Shown piece by piece: positions 1-7,093 of a DNA stretch of 10,798 nucleotides; positions within the stretch are counted from its first letter, which is position 1, and each line of letters starts with the position of its first letter. Below the pieces are notes generated by a model that was given only the letters and a program-made list of their open reading frames with translations, searched no databases and was not told the DNA's origin. The DNA comes from an uncultured Eudoraea sp. (GTDB lineage: Bacteria; Bacteroidota; Bacteroidia; Flavobacteriales; Flavobacteriaceae): assembly GCA_905479615.1 (NCBI GenBank), contig CAJQNH010000193.1:1-10798 (forward strand), in the 5' to 3' direction. The translations under genes were made by a program, and so were the position numbers.

Positions 1-1360
1 CAAACCATGGGGATCTGCCACAGACCCCCTGGTTAAATTTTGTAAACCCATCGGCTTCCAGGGGGTTTGGATAGAAGAAGGTATTGCCTTCAAAAGAAAC
101 TCCGGCAAGAAAACCATTATAAAGAGTTCTCTCAAAAACGTCCATATATTTTACGTTACCGCTTTTAAGGAACATACGTTCATTCCATAGCATTAATGCA
201 ATGGCTGCACAGGTTTCTGTATAAGCCGTCGCATTTGGAAGCTCATAATCAGGACCAAAGCCTTCATACTTGGGTTCGGCGCCAATGCCCCCGGTAATGT
301 AAATCTTTTGGTGTACAATATCATTCCAGATTTTATCAAGCGCTTCATCATAAGCGGTTTCACCTGTAAGGGCTGCCACATCAGTTGCTGCAGAGTAAAA
401 GTATCCGGCCCTTACGGCATGTCCAACTGCCTCTTCCTGTTCTGCAAGTGGTATATGATCCTGTTGATATTTTCCGGCATATTTCCCGTCTGCAGTATTA
501 TGTCCCCCGGCATTGCCGCGCTCATCTATAAAAAACTTGGCGAGGTCCAGATATCTTTTTTCTCCTGTTACACGATAGAGTTTCACTAACCCAAGTTCTA
601 TTTCCTGATGTCCGGGTACGCCCATGTTTTTCCCGGGTCCGAACACCTCATCCACGAGGTCGGCATTTTTAAGGGCCACGTCGAGCAGGGTTCTTTCTCC
701 CGTTGCCTGGTAATGAGCCACCGCGGCTTCATACAGATGCCCCACATTATACAATTCGTGGTAGGTCTGGAGATTGGTCCATCTTTGGGCCCCACCGCCG
801 TCTGCTGCCTTTTCGGGATCTATAGTACGGTTTGTATATAAATAGCCATCGGCTTCCTGAGCCGCAGCGATCTTGCGAATTAAGTCGTCCAGAAAGGATT
901 TGAGCTCGGGATCGTCGTGTACCTGCAGCGAATAACTGGCTCCTTCTATTACTTTAAATACATCGGAATCATTAAAAAAAATCCCCTCAAATTCTCCTTC
1001 TTCCAGCCCTCCGGCAATGGCAAAATTTCTAAGTCTTCCTGTTTCCTCACACTTTTTAAAATTATAGGGCAGGGTTACTTGTCGGTTGGTTTCCAAACGA
1101 GGGGTCCAGAAATCATCCTGTAGATGTACCGACGTAAATGGCACCGGCTGAATAGGGTAGTCTAAAATAGCCGGCGAGGCAACAGCAAGATCGTTTTTAA
1201 CTTCTTTTTCCTGGCATGAAACCGTTAGTAATAGCCCTGTGACTACAAGACATTTTAAAAATAAGGCTGGTAAGTAATATCGACAACATTTCGCTTTAGA
1301 GGAGGCCTTAAAGACCATGGACGACCAATCGACAAAAAGATGAAGACTTCTTTTTTTCAT
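1..1360 (-). CDS. GH127 (DUF1680) beta-L-arabinofuranosidase-like lipoprotein, C-terminus cut off by the window edge
   Basis: An open frame starts at ATG 1358-1360 and runs without a stop to base 1, giving 453 residues of a protein that is usually about 650-680 long. GH127 enzymes remove terminal beta-L-arabinofuranose with a cysteine nucleophile and a zinc site. The expected signatures are visible: TGGIGAEPKYEGF with the putative acid/base Glu366, then ETCAAIA with Glu382 and Cys384. The spacing (+16, +18) equals Glu322/Glu338/Cys340 of Bifidobacterium HypBA1 as I remember it. The paired cysteines (Cys417/Cys418 in HypBA1) would lie just past the edge, after NPLEADG...RSPWF. The N-terminus has a hydrophobic stretch ending in LTVSC, a lipobox with Cys49, followed by QEKE, so an exported, possibly surface-anchored lipoprotein is inferred. 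The leader before the lipobox is long, and ATG 1316-1318 (Met15) is an alternative start. The gene begins 39 bp after the NYN gene. Confidence 0.9.
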   Translation of the reverse strand, partial: MKKRSLHLFVDWSSMVFKASSKAKCCRYYLPALFLKCLVVTGLLLTVSCQEKEVKNDLAVASPAILDYPIQPVPFTSVHLQDDFWTPRLETNRQVTLPYNFKKCEETGRLRNFAIAGGLEEGEFEGIFFNDSDVFKVIEGASYSLQVHDDPELKSFLDDLIRKIAAAQEADGYLYTNRTIDPEKAADGGGAQRWTNLQTYHELYNVGHLYEAAVAHYQATGERTLLDVALKNADLVDEVFGPGKNMGVPGHQEIELGLVKLYRVTGEKRYLDLAKFFIDERGNAGGHNTADGKYAGKYQQDHIPLAEQEEAVGHAVRAGYFYSAATDVAALTGETAYDEALDKIWNDIVHQKIYITGGIGAEPKYEGFGPDYELPNATAYTETCAAIALMLWNERMFLKSGNVKYMDVFERTLYNGFLAGVSFEGNTFFYPNPLEADGFTKFNQGVCGRSPWF

Positions 1361-1385
1361 AGTTTAGGACGATAATGGGAGTAAC

Positions 1386-1402
1386 TAAAATCAGTGATTT
1401 TA
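1386..1402. repeat. Perfect 17-nt odd palindrome at the NYN stop codon, upstream of the GH127 gene
   Basis: TAAAATCA-G-TGATTTTA is perfectly symmetric around base 1394. It contains the TAA stop of the NYN gene and lies 26 bp before the GH127 start. With a one-base centre it cannot form a usable hairpin loop without opening part of the stem, so a dimeric-regulator site is more plausible than a terminator. It could also be chance in AT-rich DNA. Confidence 0.4.
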
Positions 1403-2137
1403 TACCCTGTTTTTGTTTTTTACGAATATTAATTTATGTTTACTTTTTGGGTTTTCTCTCTGCTCTATCTCAAATTTTCCAATTGATTTAATTAAGGGAG
1501 TCAATTTCTGAAAACCGTAGTTCCTGGGATCAAAATTCGTTTGTTTCTTTTGTAACAAACTGCCAACATCTCCCAAAAATGCCCATCCATCGTCGTCTGA
1601 TGTGTCGTTTATAGTTGTGGCAATTAACTTAATTTCCTTTAAAGTTATTTTATCAACACTATCTTTAGTTGCAGTTTTTTCGCTTTCAGATTCTGCCTCT
1701 TTAGATTGGTTTTTCAAAATTTCAATATATATAAATTTGTCACATGCAACAATAAACGGATTAGGTGTCTTCTTTTCTCCAATTCCTATTACTTGCATTC
1801 CAGCTTCCCTTAGACGGGTGGCCAGGCGGGTAAAATCACTATCACTGGATACCAGACAGAAGCCATGTACTTTTTCCGAATACAAAATATCCATAGCATC
1901 AATTATCATTGCCGAATCTGTAGCATTCTTTCCTGTGGTATATCCATATTGCTGAATTGGAGTTATTGCATTTTCAAGTAACAGGTTTTTCCATTTTGAC
2001 AAATGAGGTCTGGTCCAGTCACCATAAATTCTTTTTATGGTTGGGTTGCCGTATTTGGCAATTTCTTCCATCATCTCTTTAATATATGCCGATGGTATAT
2101 TATCGCCGTCAATTAACACGGCTAAGTTGAAATTCAT
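1400..2137 (-). CDS. NYN domain putative RNase with C-terminal OST-HTH/LOTUS domain
   Basis: This 245-residue protein has an N-terminal NYN (PIN-like, LabA/DUF88 type) nuclease domain at about residues 4-140. The acidic metal-binding positions are in place: LIDGDN (Asp10, Asp12), Asp74 in NATDSAM, and SSDSDF (Asp99, Asp101). A charged, Glu/Ser/Lys-rich linker (about 143-160) leads to a C-terminal OST-HTH/LOTUS domain at about 161-242, recognisable by GWAFLGDVGSLL and DPRNYGFQKLTPLI. Such proteins are cytoplasmic and are thought to cleave or bind structured RNA; the target is unknown. It has no obvious link to the surrounding sugar and amide metabolism. It is AT-richer than most neighbours: sampled 60-base lines are mostly 22-37% GC, against about 45-55% in lines sampled from the GH127 and Gfo/Idh genes. 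The start ATG at 2135-2137 is clear, because the upstream DNA is AT-rich and non-coding. Confidence 0.88.
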   Translation of the reverse strand: MNFNLAVLIDGDNIPSAYIKEMMEEIAKYGNPTIKRIYGDWTRPHLSKWKNLLLENAITPIQQYGYTTGKNATDSAMIIDAMDILYSEKVHGFCLVSSDSDFTRLATRLREAGMQVIGIGEKKTPNPFIVACDKFIYIEILKNQSKEAESESEKTATKDSVDKITLKEIKLIATTINDTSDDDGWAFLGDVGSLLQKKQTNFDPRNYGFQKLTPLIKSIGKFEIEQRENPKSKHKLIFVKNKNRV

Positions 2138-2386
2138 TTTATTTTATTTTGATTCAAATTTACTTAATTTGAGATTTTTAATTTTGTTTTCTCACTGATA
2201 CTAATTGCCCAAATAACCAAATAAACACTTCAGGAACTTATAGCGGTTTATGGCTCTAAGATACGGAATCCTTTACACCCAAGGGAAAGTTTAATTGGTT
2301 GTCACCTACAAGAATAATTTTTCAAAGAATTTCATAGTGTAACCCTCTGAATTTTGCGAAGGCACCTGTTTAATTACAAGAGAATT
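2138..2386. other. 249-bp intergenic stretch without a recognisable gene
   Basis: Between the amidase stop and the NYN start I see no open frame of useful length on either strand, no tRNA-like fold and no strong GC-rich terminator hairpin. The part next to NYN (about 2138-2180) is a very AT-rich leader. The middle (about 2230-2300) is less AT-biased but carries stops in the frames I read. It separates the NYN/GH127 pair from the amidase and is the likeliest place for an independent promoter. Confidence 0.6.
2155..2162 (-). promoter_or_regulatory. Possible Bacteroidetes-type -7 promoter element for the NYN gene
   Basis: On the minus strand the sequence TAAATTTG matches the Bacteroidetes -7 consensus TAnnTTTG exactly and lies 17 nt before the NYN start codon. 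No convincing -33 TTTG/TTG element is seen at the expected distance, and the area is very AT-rich, so the match could be chance. Confidence 0.3.
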
Positions 2387-3880
2387 CTAATCATCAACTG
2401 CGATCAATTCAGGTCTCTTGCCTAAGTGATCAGTGATCTGTTCATATGCCAAGGCAAACTCCAGTACCTTTTTATCATCTCCAAATTTACCCATGACCTG
2501 CATACCCATTGGCCTTCCTTGTGCATCAAATCCCACAGGGACATTAACTACCGGAATACCGCCCAGGCTGCCCAATATGACAACTTCCATCCAACGATGA
2601 TAAGTATCCATCTCCCGGCCATTTATTTGTTTGGGCCAATGGATTTCTTTTGGAAACGGGAATACTTGTGCGGTGGGTAAAACCAGGAAGTCATATTCAC
2701 CAAACATCCTGTCTAACTCGGCGTACCAATTGGTGCGAATCATATTTGCTCGCTCTACATCTTTCTCATTAAAACGAAGACCCTGTTCAATTTCCCAGAT
2801 CAACTCTGGTTTTAGCAAACCCCGGGTGTCTGGATCCTCATAGTAATCCAGCATATCCATACGCCCATAATGACGCATGATGGTCCAGCTTTGCCATAAA
2901 TCTGACATATTAAAATTGGGCTGCATAGATTCGACTTTAGCACCGGCTTTGGCTATATCTTCCATGCTGGCTTCACATAATTCGAGGATTCCTGGCTCCA
3001 TCGCCAAATAATTATTGAGATTGCCCAGCCAGCCAATTTTTATTTTATCAAGGCTCAAAGGATTTAAGTCATCAAAAACAGGGTTAAGGGCGACCGTCTG
3101 CAATAATTTAATAGTATCCCGGGTATTTCGGCCCATAGGTCCGGAGGTCCAAAGAAGCCTGTTCTTGGCATCTCCTTCATCCATTACAACATTTGTGCTC
3201 GGTCTGAAACCTATCACATTGTTGTACGCTCCGGGATTTCTAAGTGAACCCATCATATCGCCACCATCGGCAACGGGAAGCATGTGAGTTCCCAGACCGC
3301 ATGCTGCTCCACCACTGCTCCCGCCGGATGTTAGTGCTGGGTTGCAGGCACTTCCGGTGGTCCCGAATACAGGATTGTAGCATTGGGAACCCAAGCCAAA
3401 TTCAGGAGTATTTGTTTTGCCAATAAAGATGGCGCCTTGGTTTCGAATTTTTTCCACCAAAGCACTGTCTTCTTCAGCTATGCGCGTAGCAAACATAGGC
3501 GATCCACTTGTGTAAGGCAATCCAGCCACCGGAGCCAAATCCTTAATTGCATGGGGCATGCCGTGCATCCATCCCCAATATTTATTTCTGGCTAAGGCCT
3601 GATCTGCCTGGCGCGCTAGTCCTAATAACTCATCGTCATTAACCATACTCACAATGGCATTATACACCGGATTGTAGCGGTGGATGTGATGCAGATAGGC
3701 CTGCATCACCTCTACACAACTGGCCTGTTTTGTTCTAATTGCGACCGAAAGGTCTGATGCGCTGAGATCGGTCAGATCCGAAGAAAGATTAGCGGCAAAA
3801 AGTGTATTCGAAAAAGGGAAGGGTACGGAAAGTACAGCACCATAAGCTGCGGTATTCTTTATAAATTTTCTTCGATCCAT
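2387..3880 (-). CDS. Amidase signature family hydrolase with Tat-type signal peptide
   Basis: This 497-residue enzyme of the amidase signature family hydrolyses C-N amide bonds; the substrate is not predictable. The Ser-cisSer-Lys triad is complete: Lys113 in MPHAIKDL, cis-Ser188 in GGSSGGAA and nucleophile Ser212 in MMGSLRNPG. The spacings (75 and 24) match those I recall for FAAH (142/217/241). The usual DxGGS motif reads DMMGS here, a small deviation. The N-terminus MDRRKFIKNTAAYG followed by a hydrophobic stretch is a twin-arginine signal, so periplasmic export is inferred. This decides the start at ATG 3878-3880. The frame is open back to an ATG at 3955, but that would bury the signal under 25 extra residues. 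It lies 116 bp after the DUF5996 gene and may be on the same transcript or have its own promoter. Glutamyl-tRNA amidotransferase subunit A is unlikely because of the export signal. Confidence 0.9.
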   Translation of the reverse strand: MDRRKFIKNTAAYGAVLSVPFPFSNTLFAANLSSDLTDLSASDLSVAIRTKQASCVEVMQAYLHHIHRYNPVYNAIVSMVNDDELLGLARQADQALARNKYWGWMHGMPHAIKDLAPVAGLPYTSGSPMFATRIAEEDSALVEKIRNQGAIFIGKTNTPEFGLGSQCYNPVFGTTGSACNPALTSGGSSGGAACGLGTHMLPVADGGDMMGSLRNPGAYNNVIGFRPSTNVVMDEGDAKNRLLWTSGPMGRNTRDTIKLLQTVALNPVFDDLNPLSLDKIKIGWLGNLNNYLAMEPGILELCEASMEDIAKAGAKVESMQPNFNMSDLWQSWTIMRHYGRMDMLDYYEDPDTRGLLKPELIWEIEQGLRFNEKDVERANMIRTNWYAELDRMFGEYDFLVLPTAQVFPFPKEIHWPKQINGREMDTYHRWMEVVILGSLGGIPVVNVPVGFDAQGRPMGMQVMGKFGDDKKVLEFALAYEQITDHLGKRPELIAVDD

Positions 3881-3976
3881 AGTGGTTTTTAAGTATTTTA
3901 ATTCCTTTATTCCAGGGTCAAAAGCAACGAGAGCATCATTATATGGAGTACCCATCTTACCCCCGCTACAAGTGAT

Positions 3977-3990
3977 AACAATATATTGTT
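3977..3990. repeat. Perfect 14-bp palindrome between the DUF5996 and amidase genes
   Basis: AACAATATATTGTT is its own reverse complement. It lies 6 bp beyond the DUF5996 stop codon and 96 bp before the preferred amidase start. It lacks the GC stem and T-run of an intrinsic terminator, so it may be an operator half-site pair or a chance AT-rich palindrome. Confidence 0.35.
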
Positions 3991-3996
3991 CTCTGT

Positions 3997-4923
3997 TTAA
4001 AGTTGATCTAAATCAGGTACAGTGAGTTCATCGATATTCCATTTTGCCCTTTTTGCACCTGCCTGGTAGGTGCTTTCCAGGAAATCGAGTACAGCTTTTC
4101 GCGGGTTCGTTGAATTCTTAACATCTTCGTATCGCAACAAGGCCATAGGGCTACCATTGCTATCCTGCCAGAATGCCCCTTTCGGCTGAAGGGGTTCCTC
4201 ATTTATCCCATCTGGGGAAGGGTAGGTATAGGAGTAATACATTGGTTCTGGTACATTATTGTCGCCTACCCAAAACCCAAAGCTAATTTGTTCATGGGAA
4301 TAGGTTTCTTTTTCCAAAATCCTCGCAGATTTATCCATAGGAGGAAGTTTTTTACCGGAGAATCTGGTAACCACTAAATCGAGGTGATGCCAGTAGATGT
4401 GAACGGGACAGGTTTTTCCGTAAAAACGACCGCTAAATTCCTGAAAAACGTTGTTATTCCACAACATGAGTTTCCAGAAGGTATTAATATACTTCCAGTC
4501 GTAATGGTGGTACTCTGTAATCTCGTTGAAGCTTTTATCGATACCGACATCAAATGGACTGTCAATAAATTTTGGAAATACACCAATGCCATTTATTTTG
4601 GCCATAAACCGTGTGTAAAAATCTGCTATGGTAGGATTATCTGCAAGGGACAACACAATTTCCTCCGCTGAACTTTGGGAGATGATGACCGCTTTTCTTT
4701 TTATATTAAACTCTATTTCAATGCTGTCCAACCCGTCATTTATGGGGATGCTATAGGTCCCAAAGCCTCTTGGGGTAACATAGATTGTAATGTACCACCA
4801 ATGGTTTTTTCTGGTGGTTGATTTCAATCTTGTCTTTCCCAATATTTGGAGTAGTAAATGAACGGTTATCCTGGTTTCTGTCCATTCATCAAAAGGTAAT
4901 GCTGGTAGTTTTTCGGTTTCCAT
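3997..4923 (-). CDS. DUF5996 family protein of unknown function
   Basis: This 308-residue protein matches the DUF5996 pattern along its length. It opens with LPALPFDEWTETRITVHLLLQILGK, seen here as LPALPFDEW plus a HLLLQILGK helix, followed by NHWWYITIYVTPRG. The middle has HIYWHHLDLVVTRFSGK, and the C-terminal half has SHEQISFGFWVGD, VPEPMYYSYTYP and a final FLESTYQAGAKRA helix. There is no signal peptide or membrane segment, so a cytoplasmic location is inferred. The family has no established biochemical role that I know of; conserved His, Trp and Tyr residues suggest an enzyme or ligand-binding fold, but that is speculation. It starts only 17 bp after the PQQ dehydrogenase stop and is probably co-transcribed with it. 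Confidence 0.85.
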   Translation of the reverse strand: METEKLPALPFDEWTETRITVHLLLQILGKTRLKSTTRKNHWWYITIYVTPRGFGTYSIPINDGLDSIEIEFNIKRKAVIISQSSAEEIVLSLADNPTIADFYTRFMAKINGIGVFPKFIDSPFDVGIDKSFNEITEYHHYDWKYINTFWKLMLWNNNVFQEFSGRFYGKTCPVHIYWHHLDLVVTRFSGKKLPPMDKSARILEKETYSHEQISFGFWVGDNNVPEPMYYSYTYPSPDGINEEPLQPKGAFWQDSNGSPMALLRYEDVKNSTNPRKAVLDFLESTYQAGAKRAKWNIDELTVPDLDQL

Positions 4924-4940
4924 ACTATTATTTTTATAAA

Positions 4941-7079
4941 CTAATGTAGCGAGGAAGCTGGTTCATTATTGCTATTTGTTTGTGCTTCTCTCCTTTCTTT
5001 GGCATCATTCAAAATGTAATTTTTAATATCACCAATGTCTTCTTTAGATAAGCGGTCACCAAAATTGGGCATTCCTTTTTCAAGAAAAATACCTTCCCCG
5101 GCAATCTGTGTTATCATGTTTAAGGTTTCGGGTTGGGAATAAGCTAAGTTAGGAATGCTTCCGCCACCCGCGGGACGACTACCACCTCCATGGCAGCGGG
5201 TACAATACTTGAGGTACAATTTTTGGCCATGGTCTATTTGAGCTGTGGTGGCTTCAAAATCAAGATCCACCAGTTGCTGAGCTGGCTTTTTTTCAAAAAC
5301 GGGCATGGGTTCATTCCTGCCCAGGGCAAAGGTATAAATGGTACCGGGATTTATCTGTTCTGTAAACTTGGTCCATAGCCCCATTACGCCACCCCAACCC
5401 ACAGGGATGGTGATATATTGTACATTATCTATTTCATAGGTAATAGGGGGTGCAATAATTCCGGTTGCTAATGGATAGGACCAAATCTTTTCACCTGTAG
5501 CAGCATCGTAAGCTACAAAGTCGCCTTCTGATGTGCCCTGAAACACAAAATTTCTCGTAGTAAGAACCCCTGCATTCCATGGGGTGAGTTGTTTTACATT
5601 CCAGACTTCTTTTTGCTCTATAGGGTCCCAGGCTATCAGTTTGCCAAAACCTCTCCTGGCCAGCAGGTCTTCATGGACTTTTTTTTCCGGGTCAAAATCT
5701 GAACCCGTGTTCCAGCTTCTTCCGTCCTCTTCATGTTTCCAGTTGGCAGGTTGCCCGTAAAACATGCCATTTTCACGTGCGGGAATATAAACTAATCCGG
5801 TAACAGGATTAAAAGCCATAGGTTGCCAGTTATGTCCGCCTAAGGCCGATGGCGATATTTCTGAATTCATATTTGGATACCTGCTAAAACTGCTTTCTAT
5901 TGGCCGGCCAGTTTCTTTATCGATGCTCTTTGCCCAATTCGTATAAACATAGGGTTCAGCAGAAATAAATTCCCCGTTAGTACGGTCTATCACATAAAAA
6001 AATCCGTTTTTAGGAGCCTGCATCAGTACTTTCCGGCTTGTACCCTCTATATCGAGATCAGTTAAAATAATATGTTGGGTTGCGGTATAATCCCAGGTGT
6101 CTCCGGGGGTAGTCTGATAATGCCATTGATATGTTCCATCATCCGGGTTTAAAGCTACAATGGATGATAAATATAAGTTGTCACCTCCTCCCGGACTTCT
6201 GATATCCCTATTCCATGGAGAACCATTACCTACGCCAATGTACAAAAGCTTTAAATCCGGATCATAAGCCATAGCGTCCCAGGCCGTACCACCACCACCA
6301 AATTTCCACCATTCTCCGGTCCAGGTTTTGGCAGCTTCTTCCATGGCTTTAGACTCAAATCCATCTGCAGGATTACCAGGTACGGTATAAAACCGCCATA
6401 GCTGCTCACCGCTTAGGGCATCGTAGGCAGAAATGTAGCCTCTTACTCCATATTCAGCCCCTCCATTTCCTATGATTACTTTACCGTCAATTACTCTTGG
6501 CGCCCCTGTTATGGTGTATCCTCTACTCTGATCAACGGTGAGTACCTCCCAGGATTGTTCACCTGTGGTTGCGTTTACAGCAATTAAGCGACCATCAAGA
6601 GAGGCTACATAAACCAAACCTTTATAGATGGCGACCCCTCTGTTCACCACATCACAACAAGCCTTTTCGCCATGCCCTTTGGGAACTTTAGGATCATAGG
6701 TCCAAATAAGTTCACCCTTTCTGGCATCTATGGCATAAACTATGCTCCAGGGTCCCGAAACATACATAATACCATCTACCACAATTGGCGTTGCTTCTAT
6801 ACCCCGTTTGGTTCCCAGATTTATGCTCCACGCCAATCCTAAACTATCTATATTGGATTTGGTGATCTGGGTTAACGGACTAAACCTGTCTTCTTTATAG
6901 TTTTTCCCATAACTGAGCCAATTTCCGGGGCTTTCATCGGCAGCCAGAAGGCTATTATCATCTATCTGATTAGTAACCGAAGTGATATGTTTTTTTGAGC
7001 CCGGTTCCGGAACTGTGGTGCAGCTAGTTAATGATAAAATTAAGACCATACCAAATAGAAATCTGAAAAGGTTTTTCAT
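4941..7079 (-). CDS. PQQ-dependent alcohol-type dehydrogenase with C-terminal cytochrome c domain (quinohemoprotein), lipoprotein
   Basis: This 712-residue enzyme oxidises alcohols or aldehydes in the cell envelope with PQQ, passing electrons to its own heme c. The eight-bladed PQQ propeller covers about residues 45-600. It shows the vicinal disulfide pair Cys141-Cys142 (KACCDVV), the probable Ca ligands Glu209 (GGAEYGVRGY) and Asn285 (GVGNGSPWN), and catalytic Asp330 in GDTWDYTATQ. Residue 332 is Thr, where lanthanide-dependent enzymes have Asp, so a calcium type is inferred. The cytochrome domain has CTRCH (Cys626, Cys629, His630) and a likely axial Met670 in GMPNFGD. The start at ATG 7077-7079 gives a textbook lipoprotein signal, MKNLFRFLFGMV...LSLTSC, with lipid-bearing Cys20. 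An in-frame ATG 10 codons upstream would overlap the preceding gene and is disfavoured. It starts 14 bp after the Gfo/Idh gene. No PQQ biosynthesis gene is in the window. Confidence 0.95.
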   Translation of the reverse strand: MKNLFRFLFGMVLILSLTSCTTVPEPGSKKHITSVTNQIDDNSLLAADESPGNWLSYGKNYKEDRFSPLTQITKSNIDSLGLAWSINLGTKRGIEATPIVVDGIMYVSGPWSIVYAIDARKGELIWTYDPKVPKGHGEKACCDVVNRGVAIYKGLVYVASLDGRLIAVNATTGEQSWEVLTVDQSRGYTITGAPRVIDGKVIIGNGGAEYGVRGYISAYDALSGEQLWRFYTVPGNPADGFESKAMEEAAKTWTGEWWKFGGGGTAWDAMAYDPDLKLLYIGVGNGSPWNRDIRSPGGGDNLYLSSIVALNPDDGTYQWHYQTTPGDTWDYTATQHIILTDLDIEGTSRKVLMQAPKNGFFYVIDRTNGEFISAEPYVYTNWAKSIDKETGRPIESSFSRYPNMNSEISPSALGGHNWQPMAFNPVTGLVYIPARENGMFYGQPANWKHEEDGRSWNTGSDFDPEKKVHEDLLARRGFGKLIAWDPIEQKEVWNVKQLTPWNAGVLTTRNFVFQGTSEGDFVAYDAATGEKIWSYPLATGIIAPPITYEIDNVQYITIPVGWGGVMGLWTKFTEQINPGTIYTFALGRNEPMPVFEKKPAQQLVDLDFEATTAQIDHGQKLYLKYCTRCHGGGSRPAGGGSIPNLAYSQPETLNMITQIAGEGIFLEKGMPNFGDRLSKEDIGDIKNYILNDAKERREAQTNSNNEPASSLH

Positions 7080-7093
7080 GGTTGGTTTTTTAG

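Noticed and set aside
308..841. Plus-strand open frames opposite the GH127 gene
   Set aside because: They are antisense shadows of a long frame with clear family motifs; their translations show no recognisable domain.
3905..3920. TTTTGAC stretch as a -7 promoter for the amidase
   Set aside because: The surrounding TGCTTTTG only partly matches TAnnTTTG and no -33 element stands at a suitable distance.
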